Shown here one piece after another: positions 1-10,298 of a stretch of 64,000 nucleotides of DNA. Origin of the DNA: an uncultured Hellea sp. (GTDB lineage: Bacteria > Pseudomonadota > Alphaproteobacteria > Caulobacterales > Maricaulaceae). The translations under genes were made by a program, and so were the position numbers. The notes under the pieces were generated by a model. The model ran no database searches. It was not told the DNA's origin and was given only the letters and a program-made list of their open reading frames with translations. The stretch lies in assembly GCA_938007935.1 (NCBI GenBank), contig CALLMD010000010.1, forward strand, positions 248,001-312,000, in the 5' to 3' direction. The stretch's first letter is position 1. Each line of letters starts with the position of its first letter.

Positions 1-233
1 GGCCCATGCTTGAATATGACAATGTCCGAGAGGAGAGGTACAAACGCCCTGAAATATTTAATGTTAGACCAGGAATAACTGGCCTTGCACAAGTGAGCGG
101 AAGAAACTTTATCTCTCCCAAGAATAAAAGCCGGTATGACGCCTTTTATGTAAATAATATGTCCTTTGGATTAGATTTTAAAATCATTCTCATGACATTT
201 GGGGCAGTCTTAAAAACCAACCTCGTAAAATAA
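1..233 (+). CDS. Bacterial sugar transferase (phosphoglycosyl transferase, WcaJ/PglC-like), C-terminal part, truncated by window start
   Basis: 'NVRPGITGLAQVSGRN...DAFYVNNMSFGLDFKIILMTFGAVL' is the typical C-terminus of the bacterial sugar transferase family; the 5' end lies outside the window. Confidence 0.85.
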   Translation, partial: PMLEYDNVREERYKRPEIFNVRPGITGLAQVSGRNFISPKNKSRYDAFYVNNMSFGLDFKIILMTFGAVLKTNLVK

Positions 234-1010
234 TTAACTCGTTTTCCGTTGCGTCTCGATGATGAAAGGTCCCTCTTTACTCAAGCGTACCGCTGTTAAA
301 GGACCGCCTTCATAAGTGCCTGTATCAACCGCTATACGGTTTGGACGAATATCTGCTTTCTCAACAATCGTATGACCATGAACAATAATAAAAGGGTGAG
401 GCTTTTCATAAGCCATAAATTCTTTGCGAATCCAACGCATATCGCGCGTCGATTGTTTTTCAATCGCAACACGCGGCTTTATCCCTGCATGTACACAGAG
501 ATAAGGACCAAATTGGAACGTCTCGTCAAAACTTTCCATAAAATCAATATGGTTTTGTGGAACGGCTTCCTGAATTCTAAATAAGAGGTTTTCTGGACGT
601 GTTAGTATTTCGCCGAGATTTTTTACCCCGTAACTGCGCACACATTCCCGGCCGCCAAATTCAAACCATGACGTTAGCGCGCCTTCAGAACCTGAGAGGA
701 CTTTAAGAAAAACCTCTTCATGATTCCCCATCAAGAAAACAGGCGTGGCATAATCAGGATCGAATGTCCTTAAGTGCTCAACCACCTCATATGACTTGGG
801 GCCGCGATCCATCAAATCGCCTAAAAAGACAATATATTTGGGTGATTCTTCTAATGATTTTGCATCACGCTCTATAAGTTCCAAAAGTTCACAAAGTTCA
901 TCATAACACCCGTGAATATCGCCAATGACATAGGCATAACCTTCAACGGTTTTATCCGCTACCATATCTGGTTTATTCTTCGCGCTACCTTTTTTAAAGA
1001 GACCGAACAT
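234..1010 (-). CDS. Metallophosphoesterase / serine-threonine protein phosphatase-like
   Basis: Motifs GDIHG, GDLMDRGP, GNHE and HGHT of calcineurin-like phosphoesterases. Confidence 0.85.
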   Translation of the reverse strand: MFGLFKKGSAKNKPDMVADKTVEGYAYVIGDIHGCYDELCELLELIERDAKSLEESPKYIVFLGDLMDRGPKSYEVVEHLRTFDPDYATPVFLMGNHEEVFLKVLSGSEGALTSWFEFGGRECVRSYGVKNLGEILTRPENLLFRIQEAVPQNHIDFMESFDETFQFGPYLCVHAGIKPRVAIEKQSTRDMRWIRKEFMAYEKPHPFIIVHGHTIVEKADIRPNRIAVDTGTYEGGPLTAVRLSKEGPFIIETQRKTS

Positions 1011-1212
1011 TTATTTTGGAGATTCCTAACTCGATTTTTCGTCCCCTTAGACTGAAACATTATCAAAGCATAGCTATTGCTACAGTTATTAGAAAAAAAT
1101 TACTTGGGACACCTGATAAGTGCCTGAAGTCATTGTAACTTACCGTAACCATAGTTGGAGTGTAGGTGCGTAGTTTCTGAGATAACCGACCATAAAGAAA
1201 TTAGGCCTTCAT

Positions 1213-2328
1213 ATGGAATTTGTTGATTTAAAATCCCAGCAAGCGCGGATGCAACCCCATCTAAACGACGCCATAACCCGTGTTCTAGAACATGGTCGAT
1301 ATGTTATGGGGCCTGAAGTTCAAACTTTAGAGACCGCTTTAGCCAAGTTCACCAATGCTAAATACGCCTTGGCATGCGCCAATGGAACTGATGCTTTGAC
1401 CCTATCCTTAATGGCCTTTGGGGTTGGGCCGGGCGACGCTGTCTATTGCCCTTCATTTACCTATTCAGCGACAGCGGAAAGCATCGCAATTTTGGGCGCA
1501 ACACCCATCTTTGTTGATATTGACCGTGAAACTTATAATATGTGCGCTGGCAGTCTGGACCGCACTATCCAGTCCACCTTAAAAGAAGGTGTCCTAAAAC
1601 CTCAAGCCGTCATTATCGTAGACCTCTTTGGACAAATAGCCAATTATCCATTGCTTGCGCCAATTGCACGCAAATATGATCTCCATATCATATCTGACGC
1701 CGCACAAGCTTTTGGCGCGACACTCAATGGAAAACATGCCGCCCATTGGGTCGATGTGATGACAACAAGTTTCTTTCCCGCGAAACCCTTAGGGTGTTAC
1801 GGAGATGGCGGTGCGGTATTCACAAATGATGAAAATCTGAAAGCAACCATAGACTCACTTCGTATTCATGGCCGTGGAATCGATAAATATGATAATATTC
1901 ACATCGGGCTAAATTCAAGGCTAGACACTTTGCAAGCCGCTATTCTTTTAGAAAAACTCAATATTTTTCCAGATGAGCTTCGTGTCCGAAATGAAATTGC
2001 CAAAAAATATATCGATGGGTTAGCCTCAAATACGATCAAGACGCCCTACTTAATCTCTGGTGCATATTCCACATGGGCGCAGTTTACTATCGAAGTTAAA
2101 GCGCCAGATGCATTAGCCAAAGGGCTTCTAAAAGAAGGTATCCCAAGCGCCCGTTATTATCCGCGGCCAACACATCGTCAGACGGCCTATAAAGCCTACC
2201 CTTGTGACCCGAATGGGGTACCGAATACGGATGCTGCGAGCAAAAAAGTCATTAGTCTTCCCATGCATGCCTATTTGGACGATGACACTCAAATGAAGAT
2301 TATTCGGCATATCAAAGATATTTCTTAA
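1213..2328 (+). CDS. DegT/DnrJ/EryC1/StrS family sugar aminotransferase
   Basis: 'ACANGTDALTLSL', 'ISDAAQAFGA', 'FFPAKPLGCYGDGGA', 'LNSRLDTLQAAIL' PLP aminotransferase signatures. Confidence 0.9.
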   Translation: MEFVDLKSQQARMQPHLNDAITRVLEHGRYVMGPEVQTLETALAKFTNAKYALACANGTDALTLSLMAFGVGPGDAVYCPSFTYSATAESIAILGATPIFVDIDRETYNMCAGSLDRTIQSTLKEGVLKPQAVIIVDLFGQIANYPLLAPIARKYDLHIISDAAQAFGATLNGKHAAHWVDVMTTSFFPAKPLGCYGDGGAVFTNDENLKATIDSLRIHGRGIDKYDNIHIGLNSRLDTLQAAILLEKLNIFPDELRVRNEIAKKYIDGLASNTIKTPYLISGAYSTWAQFTIEVKAPDALAKGLLKEGIPSARYYPRPTHRQTAYKAYPCDPNGVPNTDAASKKVISLPMHAYLDDDTQMKIIRHIKDIS

Positions 2329-2473
2329 GCAGAAAAATATTCAGCCGATTATCCCCTGATAAAAAACTGACTTTTAGAATTGTGATTCACCGTAGAAAAC
2401 GTTACAGGCCCCGTCATTACGACGTAGAAAGACATCTATAGCATAGTTTAGCCATAAAGGCGTACGGGGAAAA

Positions 2474-4345
2474 ATGTTTGCAAATTTTTTTAATCTTGTT
2501 GACGGTCTAGACCGACGCAGCAAATGGATTATCATGGTGCTGACTGATGTCATCATCATTTTGTTTGCGCTCTACAGCGCCTATGCCCTTCGATATGGTG
2601 AGCTCTTTCCTGCAAGCCAATTAAAACGCGCTTGGCCTATTTTTCCCGCTATGGTCATAGCTGGCATTGGTTACACATGGATGCTCAGCATCCCAAAAAT
2701 CAAACTTCAATCTTTTGATATGCAAGCGATACAACGTATTGCCCTGTGTAGCCTTTTATTAGCTTTAACGGCGATGAGCCTGAGTTTCTTACTGCAAATT
2801 TCTGCACCGCGCTCAGTGCCTGTTATTTTTAGTATTTTATTTTTCACTGGGGCATTATTTTCGCGTATCAACGGATTAATATTACTCCGCCAACTTTATC
2901 AAGTTGGAAATAAGCGCACGCCTGTTGCCATTTACGGCGCAGGGGAAGCCGGAATTCAGCTGGTCTCTGCTCTACAACAATCAAAAGACGTCAAACCCGT
3001 TGCCTTTATTGACGACAATAAATTACAACAAAAATTGATTATTTTTGGCCTCTCCGTATTTGGTCCCGAAAAAATAGAAAAACTCATAAAAGACAAAAAT
3101 ATCGAAAGGATACTAATTGCAATACCTTCACTTTCTTCTGATGAAAAAAAGGCTATTGCGCGCCATTTAGAGCACTTGCCTTGTGCCATTCAAATCATGC
3201 CATCACATATTGATTTAATGCATGGTAATAACATTCTAGATAGCTTTGTAGAGATTAAACCAGAAGAGCTTCTTGGCCGTGACAAATTTAACGTAGACCT
3301 ACCCAATATTGACGCCCCCTATAAATCAAAATCAATCTTAATCTCAGGCGCTGGGGGTTCGATAGGACTTGAGCTTTGCCGTCAGGTTATGGCTCATAAC
3401 CCCTCTAGACTGATAATCTTTGAGCAATCGGAACTCGCGCTTTACTTAGCAGAAAAGGAACTGCGTCTCCTTGCCCAAAAAAACGATATCGAGCTTGTTT
3501 CAATATTAGGGTCTGTCTGTGATAAAAAGACGGTTGCTCATGTTTTCAAGACTTATGAGGTAGAAGTCGTATTCCACGCCGCGGCTTATAAACATGTTCC
3601 CTTAGTCGAAGCTAATGAAATTGCCGGACTCAAGAATAATGTTATTGGAACCCATATAATCGCAAATCAAGCTTTGAACTCAAAGATTGAAACCTTCGTC
3701 CTGATTTCTACAGATAAAGCCGTGAGGCCCACAAATATTATGGGAGCCACAAAACGTCTCGCTGAACTTGTCATTCAAGATTGCGATAGACGCAGTAAAA
3801 AGACTAAGTTCTCAATGGTAAGGTTTGGCAATGTTTTAGGGTCTTCTGGATCGGTTATCCCGCTCTTTAAAGACCAAATTGCTAAAGGCGGTCCAGTGAC
3901 GCTCACTCATGATGATGTCACGAGGTATTTTATGGCAATATCAGAAGCCGCTTATCTTGTTGTGGTTGCTGGTAGTTTCGCCCAAGGCGGTGAAGTGTTC
4001 GTTCTCGATATGGGCGAACCCGTAAAAATAAAAGATCTCGCACGGCGGCTAATCGAAAAAAGTGGTTTAACTGTAAAAGATGATGATAATCCCGAAGGCG
4101 ATATTGAAATCTTAACTACAGGCTTAAGGCCAGGTGAAAAACTATACGAAGAGCTTTTGATTGATGCCGAAACATTAGCAACACCTCACCCAAAAATTAT
4201 GCGGGCCAAAGAAAGTCGTTTGACCTCGGAGCAAATGAAAAACATTATTGCAGAAATCACTCTCGCGACCTCACAAAACAATCAAGCTATGGCGCGAAAA
4301 ATAATAAATAAATGGGTTGATGGTTACCATATACCCAAATCATAA
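2474..4345 (+). CDS. Membrane-bound NDP-sugar 4,6-dehydratase/epimerase (CapD/PglF/WbpM-like)
   Basis: N-terminal TM helices, then 'GAGGSIGLELCRQ', 'ISTDKAVRPTNIMGATKR', 'MVRFGNVLGSSGSVIPLF'. Confidence 0.9.
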   Translation: MFANFFNLVDGLDRRSKWIIMVLTDVIIILFALYSAYALRYGELFPASQLKRAWPIFPAMVIAGIGYTWMLSIPKIKLQSFDMQAIQRIALCSLLLALTAMSLSFLLQISAPRSVPVIFSILFFTGALFSRINGLILLRQLYQVGNKRTPVAIYGAGEAGIQLVSALQQSKDVKPVAFIDDNKLQQKLIIFGLSVFGPEKIEKLIKDKNIERILIAIPSLSSDEKKAIARHLEHLPCAIQIMPSHIDLMHGNNILDSFVEIKPEELLGRDKFNVDLPNIDAPYKSKSILISGAGGSIGLELCRQVMAHNPSRLIIFEQSELALYLAEKELRLLAQKNDIELVSILGSVCDKKTVAHVFKTYEVEVVFHAAAYKHVPLVEANEIAGLKNNVIGTHIIANQALNSKIETFVLISTDKAVRPTNIMGATKRLAELVIQDCDRRSKKTKFSMVRFGNVLGSSGSVIPLFKDQIAKGGPVTLTHDDVTRYFMAISEAAYLVVVAGSFAQGGEVFVLDMGEPVKIKDLARRLIEKSGLTVKDDDNPEGDIEILTTGLRPGEKLYEELLIDAETLATPHPKIMRAKESRLTSEQMKNIIAEITLATSQNNQAMARKIINKWVDGYHIPKS

Positions 4346-4355
4346 ATACCCAGAA

Positions 4356-5720
4356 CTAGTTTCTGTCCGTTCCCATATTTTTATTTGATATAATGACTCC
4401 ACACAAAGCAAAAACAGCTAAAGTCATGACTGAATTAGTCCGAAGTGGAAAATCAAAAATACTATAAATCAGAACAGTTACAATTGCGACCGACATAAAT
4501 TTTGAACTCTTGTCAATAGATCCGCTTGTAAGGAAAAGTGCAGACATATTTTTAGCTAGCCATAGTAATAGAAACCCTATTCCAATAATACCAAAGACGC
4601 CAAATTCCGCGATTATTTCAATATACTCATTATGTGAATGTGGCACCCTAAATCGCCCAACGTCTTCAACGAGACGATATACATCTAAAAAGGATCCGGG
4701 ACCACTTCCCAATGGAAAGAAATTCTTAGCCATTTTAGACGTATTATCGAACATTATCTGGCGCGTTGATGTATCTATAGATGCAAACCTACTCGTTATT
4801 TGTGTCTGAACATCGTTCCAAATAAACATGTCGAACAGCACTGCAGAAACAAGCGATACAAAGAGTCCTATTAAGTAAATATTCTTTCGTTTACCTTTAG
4901 AGGACCAAATAAAGAGCGTTGCCGTCAAAATGGGGATAATCAATAAATATCCACCTAAAGAACCACTCAAGCCAATACCTAGAAAGGCAGCAAGAGCGCA
5001 AATTATGCAAAATGTAAGAGTCCCTTTATTTTGACCATAATTCTGAATCCGATCATAGTTAGCCAGACAGGCAAGAAGTGGGATACTCATCAAAAGAAAT
5101 ACGCCGTAATGATTTGCATTTGAGAAAAACCCAACAGCCGAGCGCTCATTTGTAAAATCATAAAAATGTAACTCAGACCCAAGACTAGCGACTTGCATCA
5201 TTCCCAAAATAACTGAAATAAATACAAATACGCCTAAGCTCCACAATGCTATTCTAAACTCACGGGCTGTCACAACAGTTCCCATCAATAAAATAACTGC
5301 AAGAGGTGGCAAAAAATCAAATAAAGAAAAGAGTGTTTTTTCAGGCGTGAGAGAAATAGGAAGCCATGGGAGTTCCATACCCAAAGTTTGAAAACCCTGT
5401 GCAACAAACTCCCTCCCATTAAATTGGCTCCAAATACCAGGAGGTAATGGGATCAGATATATTAGGTGTAGTGCAAAAAACGAACCCCAAATTATCAATA
5501 ATGTCCTTAATTTTCCAATCCGGTTATCTTTTTTAACAGCGCTTAAACAGCCGCCAATCACAAAAAGTGATATTAAGTAAAGAGGAAATTTTGGAGCCAC
5601 AATATCCTGACTTGTTCCGCCAAGAATAAAGCAAAGAATAAGAAACAAACTGAGTCTGAAAGAAGATACAAAATTGAGAAAAGCAGAAAAACGTTTAAAC
5701 TTTGAGCTGGAAAAATACAT
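4356..5720 (-). CDS. O-antigen ligase / polymerase family membrane protein (Wzy_C-like)
   Basis: Polytopic membrane protein with 'GSGPGSFLDVYR...VPHSHNEYIEIIAEFGVFGIIGIGFLL', typical of Wzy_C/WaaL. Confidence 0.8.
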   Translation of the reverse strand: MYFSSSKFKRFSAFLNFVSSFRLSLFLILCFILGGTSQDIVAPKFPLYLISLFVIGGCLSAVKKDNRIGKLRTLLIIWGSFFALHLIYLIPLPPGIWSQFNGREFVAQGFQTLGMELPWLPISLTPEKTLFSLFDFLPPLAVILLMGTVVTAREFRIALWSLGVFVFISVILGMMQVASLGSELHFYDFTNERSAVGFFSNANHYGVFLLMSIPLLACLANYDRIQNYGQNKGTLTFCIICALAAFLGIGLSGSLGGYLLIIPILTATLFIWSSKGKRKNIYLIGLFVSLVSAVLFDMFIWNDVQTQITSRFASIDTSTRQIMFDNTSKMAKNFFPLGSGPGSFLDVYRLVEDVGRFRVPHSHNEYIEIIAEFGVFGIIGIGFLLLWLAKNMSALFLTSGSIDKSSKFMSVAIVTVLIYSIFDFPLRTNSVMTLAVFALCGVIISNKNMGTDRN

Positions 5721-5730
5721 GGTCGTTTTT

Positions 5731-6951
5731 CTATTGGGCTAAAGTGATATCAACAGAATTGGTTCGACTCCAAATCCGCTGACTATATTGGCCTGGCTTG
5801 GCAACTAATCTTATACTTTGAGCACCACAATTTTGATAAGGAACTTGAAAGACAGCCTGACCTCCAGAATTCTCCTTAGCAGCATCATCAAGATTTACAC
5901 CTGAAATTACTATGTCGCTCGGTATGCAGGTCAAGACCCAAAAAAACATACCTTGACGTTGACGATAAGACCAATTGGCATCAATTTCCAGATTGTAAAC
6001 TTGCCCAGGGTTCAATTTTAATAATTGTTCTGTCAAAACACTGACAGCATTGCCTCCGTAAGAGGCATAAAGGCCTCCGCCTTGATCTAATTCTGAGAAG
6101 TATTTTGGCTTATTAATATCACTCCAATTAAACGGTGCAAGTTCATCTCGCTTCTCAAATTTGGGGTTAAAAACGGTGAATTGTTGAGTCTGGATGGAAT
6201 CTTTATGTAAAATCTTCCAGTATTCAAAAGCAGAATCAATTTTTTGCATACGCTGTAAAGCTTTGAGGTAAGAAGTATGTAGATCCCGATCATTTTTTGC
6301 ATCACTTGAGTCCTGCGTGAAAATTTCAAGTGAATGACGAATGTCTAAATAGTTTTGCTCAGTCATCAGGCCAATGCGGTTCGTTAAATATTTTTTTCCC
6401 CAAACTGGTTTATTGAATAGATATCGATCTATTACGCCTTGAGCTTCCTTATCCTCGCTCAGAAATAACAGGGTATTATGATAATCATCTATTTGGTCTT
6501 TTCTTCCGTTAAGTCGGAGTAATACATCTAAGTTCTGCATCGCGGCAGTATAATTTTTCTGTGATACTTCAATATTTACCAAAGCGCGTAACGCACGTCG
6601 GTCTCTACGATTGCGTTCAAGTGTTTTTTCAAACAATCTCCGACTTTCAGACGTCTCATCAAGAAATAAATTAGCTATACCGGTTTGTACGAAGGGGCGA
6701 TAAGATAAAGGTGCACGTTGTAAGCCTTTCAATGCATTGACTTGAACTTCAAGCGCATCCTGCCTTGTCATTTTTGATCTGAGTAATCTCTCGTTACTAT
6801 TAAGTAGAACTTTTGAGTAATTTGGGAACCACCGTTGGGCATCATTCATATCATGGCCAATAGCCATACGTCCTAGACAGACGGTTGATATAATAAACAT
6901 ACCCAAAAAAATGGGAAGCCAAATTATAAAAATTTTAAAAGCCGAACTCAT
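5731..6951 (-). CDS. Hypothetical protein, N-terminal TM helix plus TPR-like repeats, C-terminal beta-rich domain (EPS cluster)
   Basis: ORF with TM near the N-terminus, helical repeats, and 4-bp overlap with the upstream Wzc-like gene, so probably translationally coupled. Confidence 0.7.
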   Translation of the reverse strand: MSSAFKIFIIWLPIFLGMFIISTVCLGRMAIGHDMNDAQRWFPNYSKVLLNSNERLLRSKMTRQDALEVQVNALKGLQRAPLSYRPFVQTGIANLFLDETSESRRLFEKTLERNRRDRRALRALVNIEVSQKNYTAAMQNLDVLLRLNGRKDQIDDYHNTLLFLSEDKEAQGVIDRYLFNKPVWGKKYLTNRIGLMTEQNYLDIRHSLEIFTQDSSDAKNDRDLHTSYLKALQRMQKIDSAFEYWKILHKDSIQTQQFTVFNPKFEKRDELAPFNWSDINKPKYFSELDQGGGLYASYGGNAVSVLTEQLLKLNPGQVYNLEIDANWSYRQRQGMFFWVLTCIPSDIVISGVNLDDAAKENSGGQAVFQVPYQNCGAQSIRLVAKPGQYSQRIWSRTNSVDITLAQ

Positions 6952-9212
6952 CTTTTTGACATGATGTCCATATAATCTTTAACAATTGAATTGGAGCTTT
7001 TCTTCTGACTGGCCGAAGAGTAATTCGTTGCAGCATCGCCATAACTATACTGATAATAATTGTAATACCCTTTAGATTGTTGTGTATACTTTGTAATAAC
7101 AATACCGAGCACCTTAATTCCGCTAACCAATAGTCTATCAATCGTCGCTTTTACCGCAGGTGTACGTGTTGACGCGCCTTCAACAACTAAGAGAGAGGCA
7201 TCGCAATTTGATGCCAAAATTGGCGCATCAGCCAAGCCCATAACTGGGGGCGAATCTACGATAACATAAGAATATTTATCTCTGACATGATCCAGAATTT
7301 CCCCAAGACGATAGGTCGATAAAATTTCAGAAGGATTTGGAACATTGGCACCGCTTGGTAATAAATATAAATTATCGTGAGCTGTTAGCAAAATGTTATC
7401 ATCGATATTCTCTCTGGAGGTTAACAATCCAGATAAGCCAATACTCTGTTGAACCCCATGTTTAAATGTCGGCAAGCGCATATCTGCATCAATGAGTAAA
7501 ACCTTGTCTCCTAATCCCGCATACCTTAAAGCCAATCCTAAAGAGGAAACAGATTTTCCTTCACCACTGCGCGTGCTAGTAATATGGATAACACGCGGGC
7601 CACCATCGGGGCCTGAGAATTGCAAATTCGTTCGTAGGGAAGCATAAGCCTCAGCCACAGCGCTTGAAGGATTACTCAAGACCTCAGTAATACGTCGCAA
7701 TCCTTTTGCGTCCTCTGTATCTCGATTAAGGCTCTTACCTGTCTTTAAAATATTTTTAGCAACTGGTATGACCCCCATAACAACGCCGCCAAGCTTGTTC
7801 TTGACATCATCTGGAGACTTAATTCTGTCATCAATATATTCGAGGGCGAAGACTAAAACAGTTCCAAGTAACGACCCGAGAAATCCAGCGATTAAAAGTG
7901 ATAATAGAACACGTGGTTTAAATGGAATTTGCGGCGTTTCTGCCGCGTCAACTAATGAAATCAAATTAGACCCAATGTCATCCGCGATACTAACCTCTTT
8001 TAAACGCTGAAGTAATGCGTCATACTGGGAACGGTTCGTTTCCACTTCCCGTTTGAGTATATTATATTCAACGCTTTTATCTCGAATATCTCCAAATGAG
8101 TTTTTAAGAGCTAAAAATCTATTTTGTAAATTCTGCTCACTTCCTAGGGCAACATCATACTCAGCCTTAAGCGCTGAAAGCCCTTGACCTTGAAGAAAAT
8201 CGGTTTCTGCTTCAATTTGTTCCGCAATATAATCAATGCGTGATTGCAATTCTACCATCACTGGAAATTCTGGGACATAAATCGCGCTCTTTTCAATGTA
8301 TTCAGCTGTTAAATCTGTATGTGTTCTCCTCAAATCCGCCAAAACACGCCCTTCCGAAGCAGAAACTGGGCTATCTTGATTTTTTGCAATATTATACTTT
8401 TGCTCCAGTTCAATGCGTTTTGTTCGGGCGTTTAATAATTCACTATTCAGCGCAACAAGAGATTCTGATGCGAGAAATCCTGGAGAAACATTTCCTTGAG
8501 TATCTTGTACAGTTACCAAATCATTAGTAGCCGCATATTCCACCAATTCACGCTCTGACTTTTCAAGTATCTCTTTTGTACTTCTGAGACGATCTTCGAT
8601 AAAATCTCGCGCGTAAGATGTCGCATTATATTTTCTTTCGAGATTATAAGTAACAAAAGACTCTGTTACTGCATTTGCAATATCACGTGCTTTTCTAGGG
8701 TTAGTATGTTCAAAGCTAACCTTGATTAGGCGACTTCTGCCTACAGCGACAACGTTTAACTTCGTTGCGAAAGCACTTATAGCCATGTTTCGTTTTTCAA
8801 CGCGGGTACCCTCTATAGTCGTAAATTCTGGATCGGCCGTTAAGTTAAACTGATCGATAATATCCCCAGCCAAAGTGTCACTACGAAGAAGTTCAATTTG
8901 AGTGTTAAAAAATTCACTATCAACGACGAAATTTTCAACTTCAGAATCTTGATTGAAAATCTGACGTTCCTGCTGTTTAACTTCAATTATACTCGATGCC
9001 ATGTAGACAGGGGTTGCTTGCGATACCACATAAAAAGTGACAAGTAGTGATACCAAAGTTATCAATGCTATGACCCACCACCAACGGCTCAAAACACGGA
9101 ATAAGTCCCAAATATTAAACCCTGCAAAGTTAGAATCCGCTGGACCTGTATAGCCAACACTCTGCGGAGCATTACCCGTACGATATTCACCGTCCATTTC
9201 TTGAATTCTCAT
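6948..9212 (-). CDS. Polysaccharide biosynthesis tyrosine autokinase (Wzc/ExoP-like)
   Basis: Wzz domain, Walker A 'STRSGEGKSVSSLG', Walker A' 'VLLIDADMR', 'YVIVDSPPVMGLAD', C-terminal Tyr cluster 'GYYNYYQYSYGDAATNY'. Confidence 0.92.
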   Translation of the reverse strand: MRIQEMDGEYRTGNAPQSVGYTGPADSNFAGFNIWDLFRVLSRWWWVIALITLVSLLVTFYVVSQATPVYMASSIIEVKQQERQIFNQDSEVENFVVDSEFFNTQIELLRSDTLAGDIIDQFNLTADPEFTTIEGTRVEKRNMAISAFATKLNVVAVGRSRLIKVSFEHTNPRKARDIANAVTESFVTYNLERKYNATSYARDFIEDRLRSTKEILEKSERELVEYAATNDLVTVQDTQGNVSPGFLASESLVALNSELLNARTKRIELEQKYNIAKNQDSPVSASEGRVLADLRRTHTDLTAEYIEKSAIYVPEFPVMVELQSRIDYIAEQIEAETDFLQGQGLSALKAEYDVALGSEQNLQNRFLALKNSFGDIRDKSVEYNILKREVETNRSQYDALLQRLKEVSIADDIGSNLISLVDAAETPQIPFKPRVLLSLLIAGFLGSLLGTVLVFALEYIDDRIKSPDDVKNKLGGVVMGVIPVAKNILKTGKSLNRDTEDAKGLRRITEVLSNPSSAVAEAYASLRTNLQFSGPDGGPRVIHITSTRSGEGKSVSSLGLALRYAGLGDKVLLIDADMRLPTFKHGVQQSIGLSGLLTSRENIDDNILLTAHDNLYLLPSGANVPNPSEILSTYRLGEILDHVRDKYSYVIVDSPPVMGLADAPILASNCDASLLVVEGASTRTPAVKATIDRLLVSGIKVLGIVITKYTQQSKGYYNYYQYSYGDAATNYSSASQKKSSNSIVKDYMDIMSKR

Positions 9213-9398
9213 AATCGTACCTATAAATACCCCGTAAACAGCTAACTACACCTTTCAAACAAATATTACCAATATGAAAATACAGAAAATGGAAGAATTT
9301 TACTGTTCCACGCACTAGTATTATGGCTATGGTTTTGTTACTGAATTTGCCACTTAGACTAAAACTATTATTTAGCCGCGGGCTACAGGTGATTTAGA

Positions 9399-10178
9399 AT
9401 GATTTTTTTTACAAAAACTCCGTTTACTTTACAAAAATCACGATTTGTCAAAGGCTTGGTTCCGGCCATTCAGCTTTTAGCATTTAGCTCAGTTTTACTA
9501 GCAGGTTGCAGTTCAACTGGATTATCATCAAAGACGCCTGAAATACCTGCGTCACAAACCTTTAATGCTTTGCAATATGACACACAAAACGCTGCTAGTG
9601 CTTTCACATCTAAGCTAGAAGACGATGTTTTTAGACAGGGTGATACAGTTACGGTAACCGTGAATGGGTTTGAAGAATTTTCCGGAATTTATAGTATAGA
9701 CAAATCAGGAGAAATTTTCTTAGGCCACATCGGCAAATTGAAAGCAGCGGGGTTAACCATTCCAGAACTCCAGACTAAAATACATCAAAATTATAGTTCT
9801 TGCTGCCTTGTAAAGCCAAATGTATCTATTGAGAGAGAAAAGCAGGCATTTGGGAAAATCGTCGTTGATGGCGCAGTTAACAAGGCGGGCGTCTTCGATG
9901 TTGAAAATGTTATTAAATTATCGGAAGCCGTCGCATTAGCTGGTGGAATTTCCGAAACAGCAAATCCAGAGATGACAATATTATCAAGAGAGATAAATGG
10001 AGAGAGAAGAATTGCCTCTGTCAACTTGACTGAAATTCAACAATTTGGCGGTAACGACCCCCTTATATATCCAACTGATGTTGTATATGTGCAGGATAGC
10101 AAGGGCAGATTACTCTATAAGGACTTCGTCAAAACTTTACCCCTCATAAGCGCCGTAATTCTAGCGACCACAAGGTAA
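9399..10178 (+). CDS. Polysaccharide export outer-membrane lipoprotein (Wza-like)
   Basis: Lipobox 'LLAGCSS', then Poly_export/SLBB-like 'FRQGDTVTVTVNGFEEFSGIYSIDKSGEIFLGHIGKLKAAGLTIPELQ'. Confidence 0.9.
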   Translation: MIFFTKTPFTLQKSRFVKGLVPAIQLLAFSSVLLAGCSSTGLSSKTPEIPASQTFNALQYDTQNAASAFTSKLEDDVFRQGDTVTVTVNGFEEFSGIYSIDKSGEIFLGHIGKLKAAGLTIPELQTKIHQNYSSCCLVKPNVSIEREKQAFGKIVVDGAVNKAGVFDVENVIKLSEAVALAGGISETANPEMTILSREINGERRIASVNLTEIQQFGGNDPLIYPTDVVYVQDSKGRLLYKDFVKTLPLISAVILATTR

Positions 10179-10298
10179 TTTTTAAATTAGCTTACGCGCA
10201 ATCGGTATTTCGCTTCTAAAATTGATGATGATTATCCGCAAAGATTGTCATATCACAACATATCTTATCTTTAAACTTGGCTGAAATATTTGAAAAAA

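Noticed and set aside
8240-8527. 95-aa plus-strand ORF inside the Wzc-like gene
   Set aside because: Antisense to a confident tyrosine autokinase gene; no motif.
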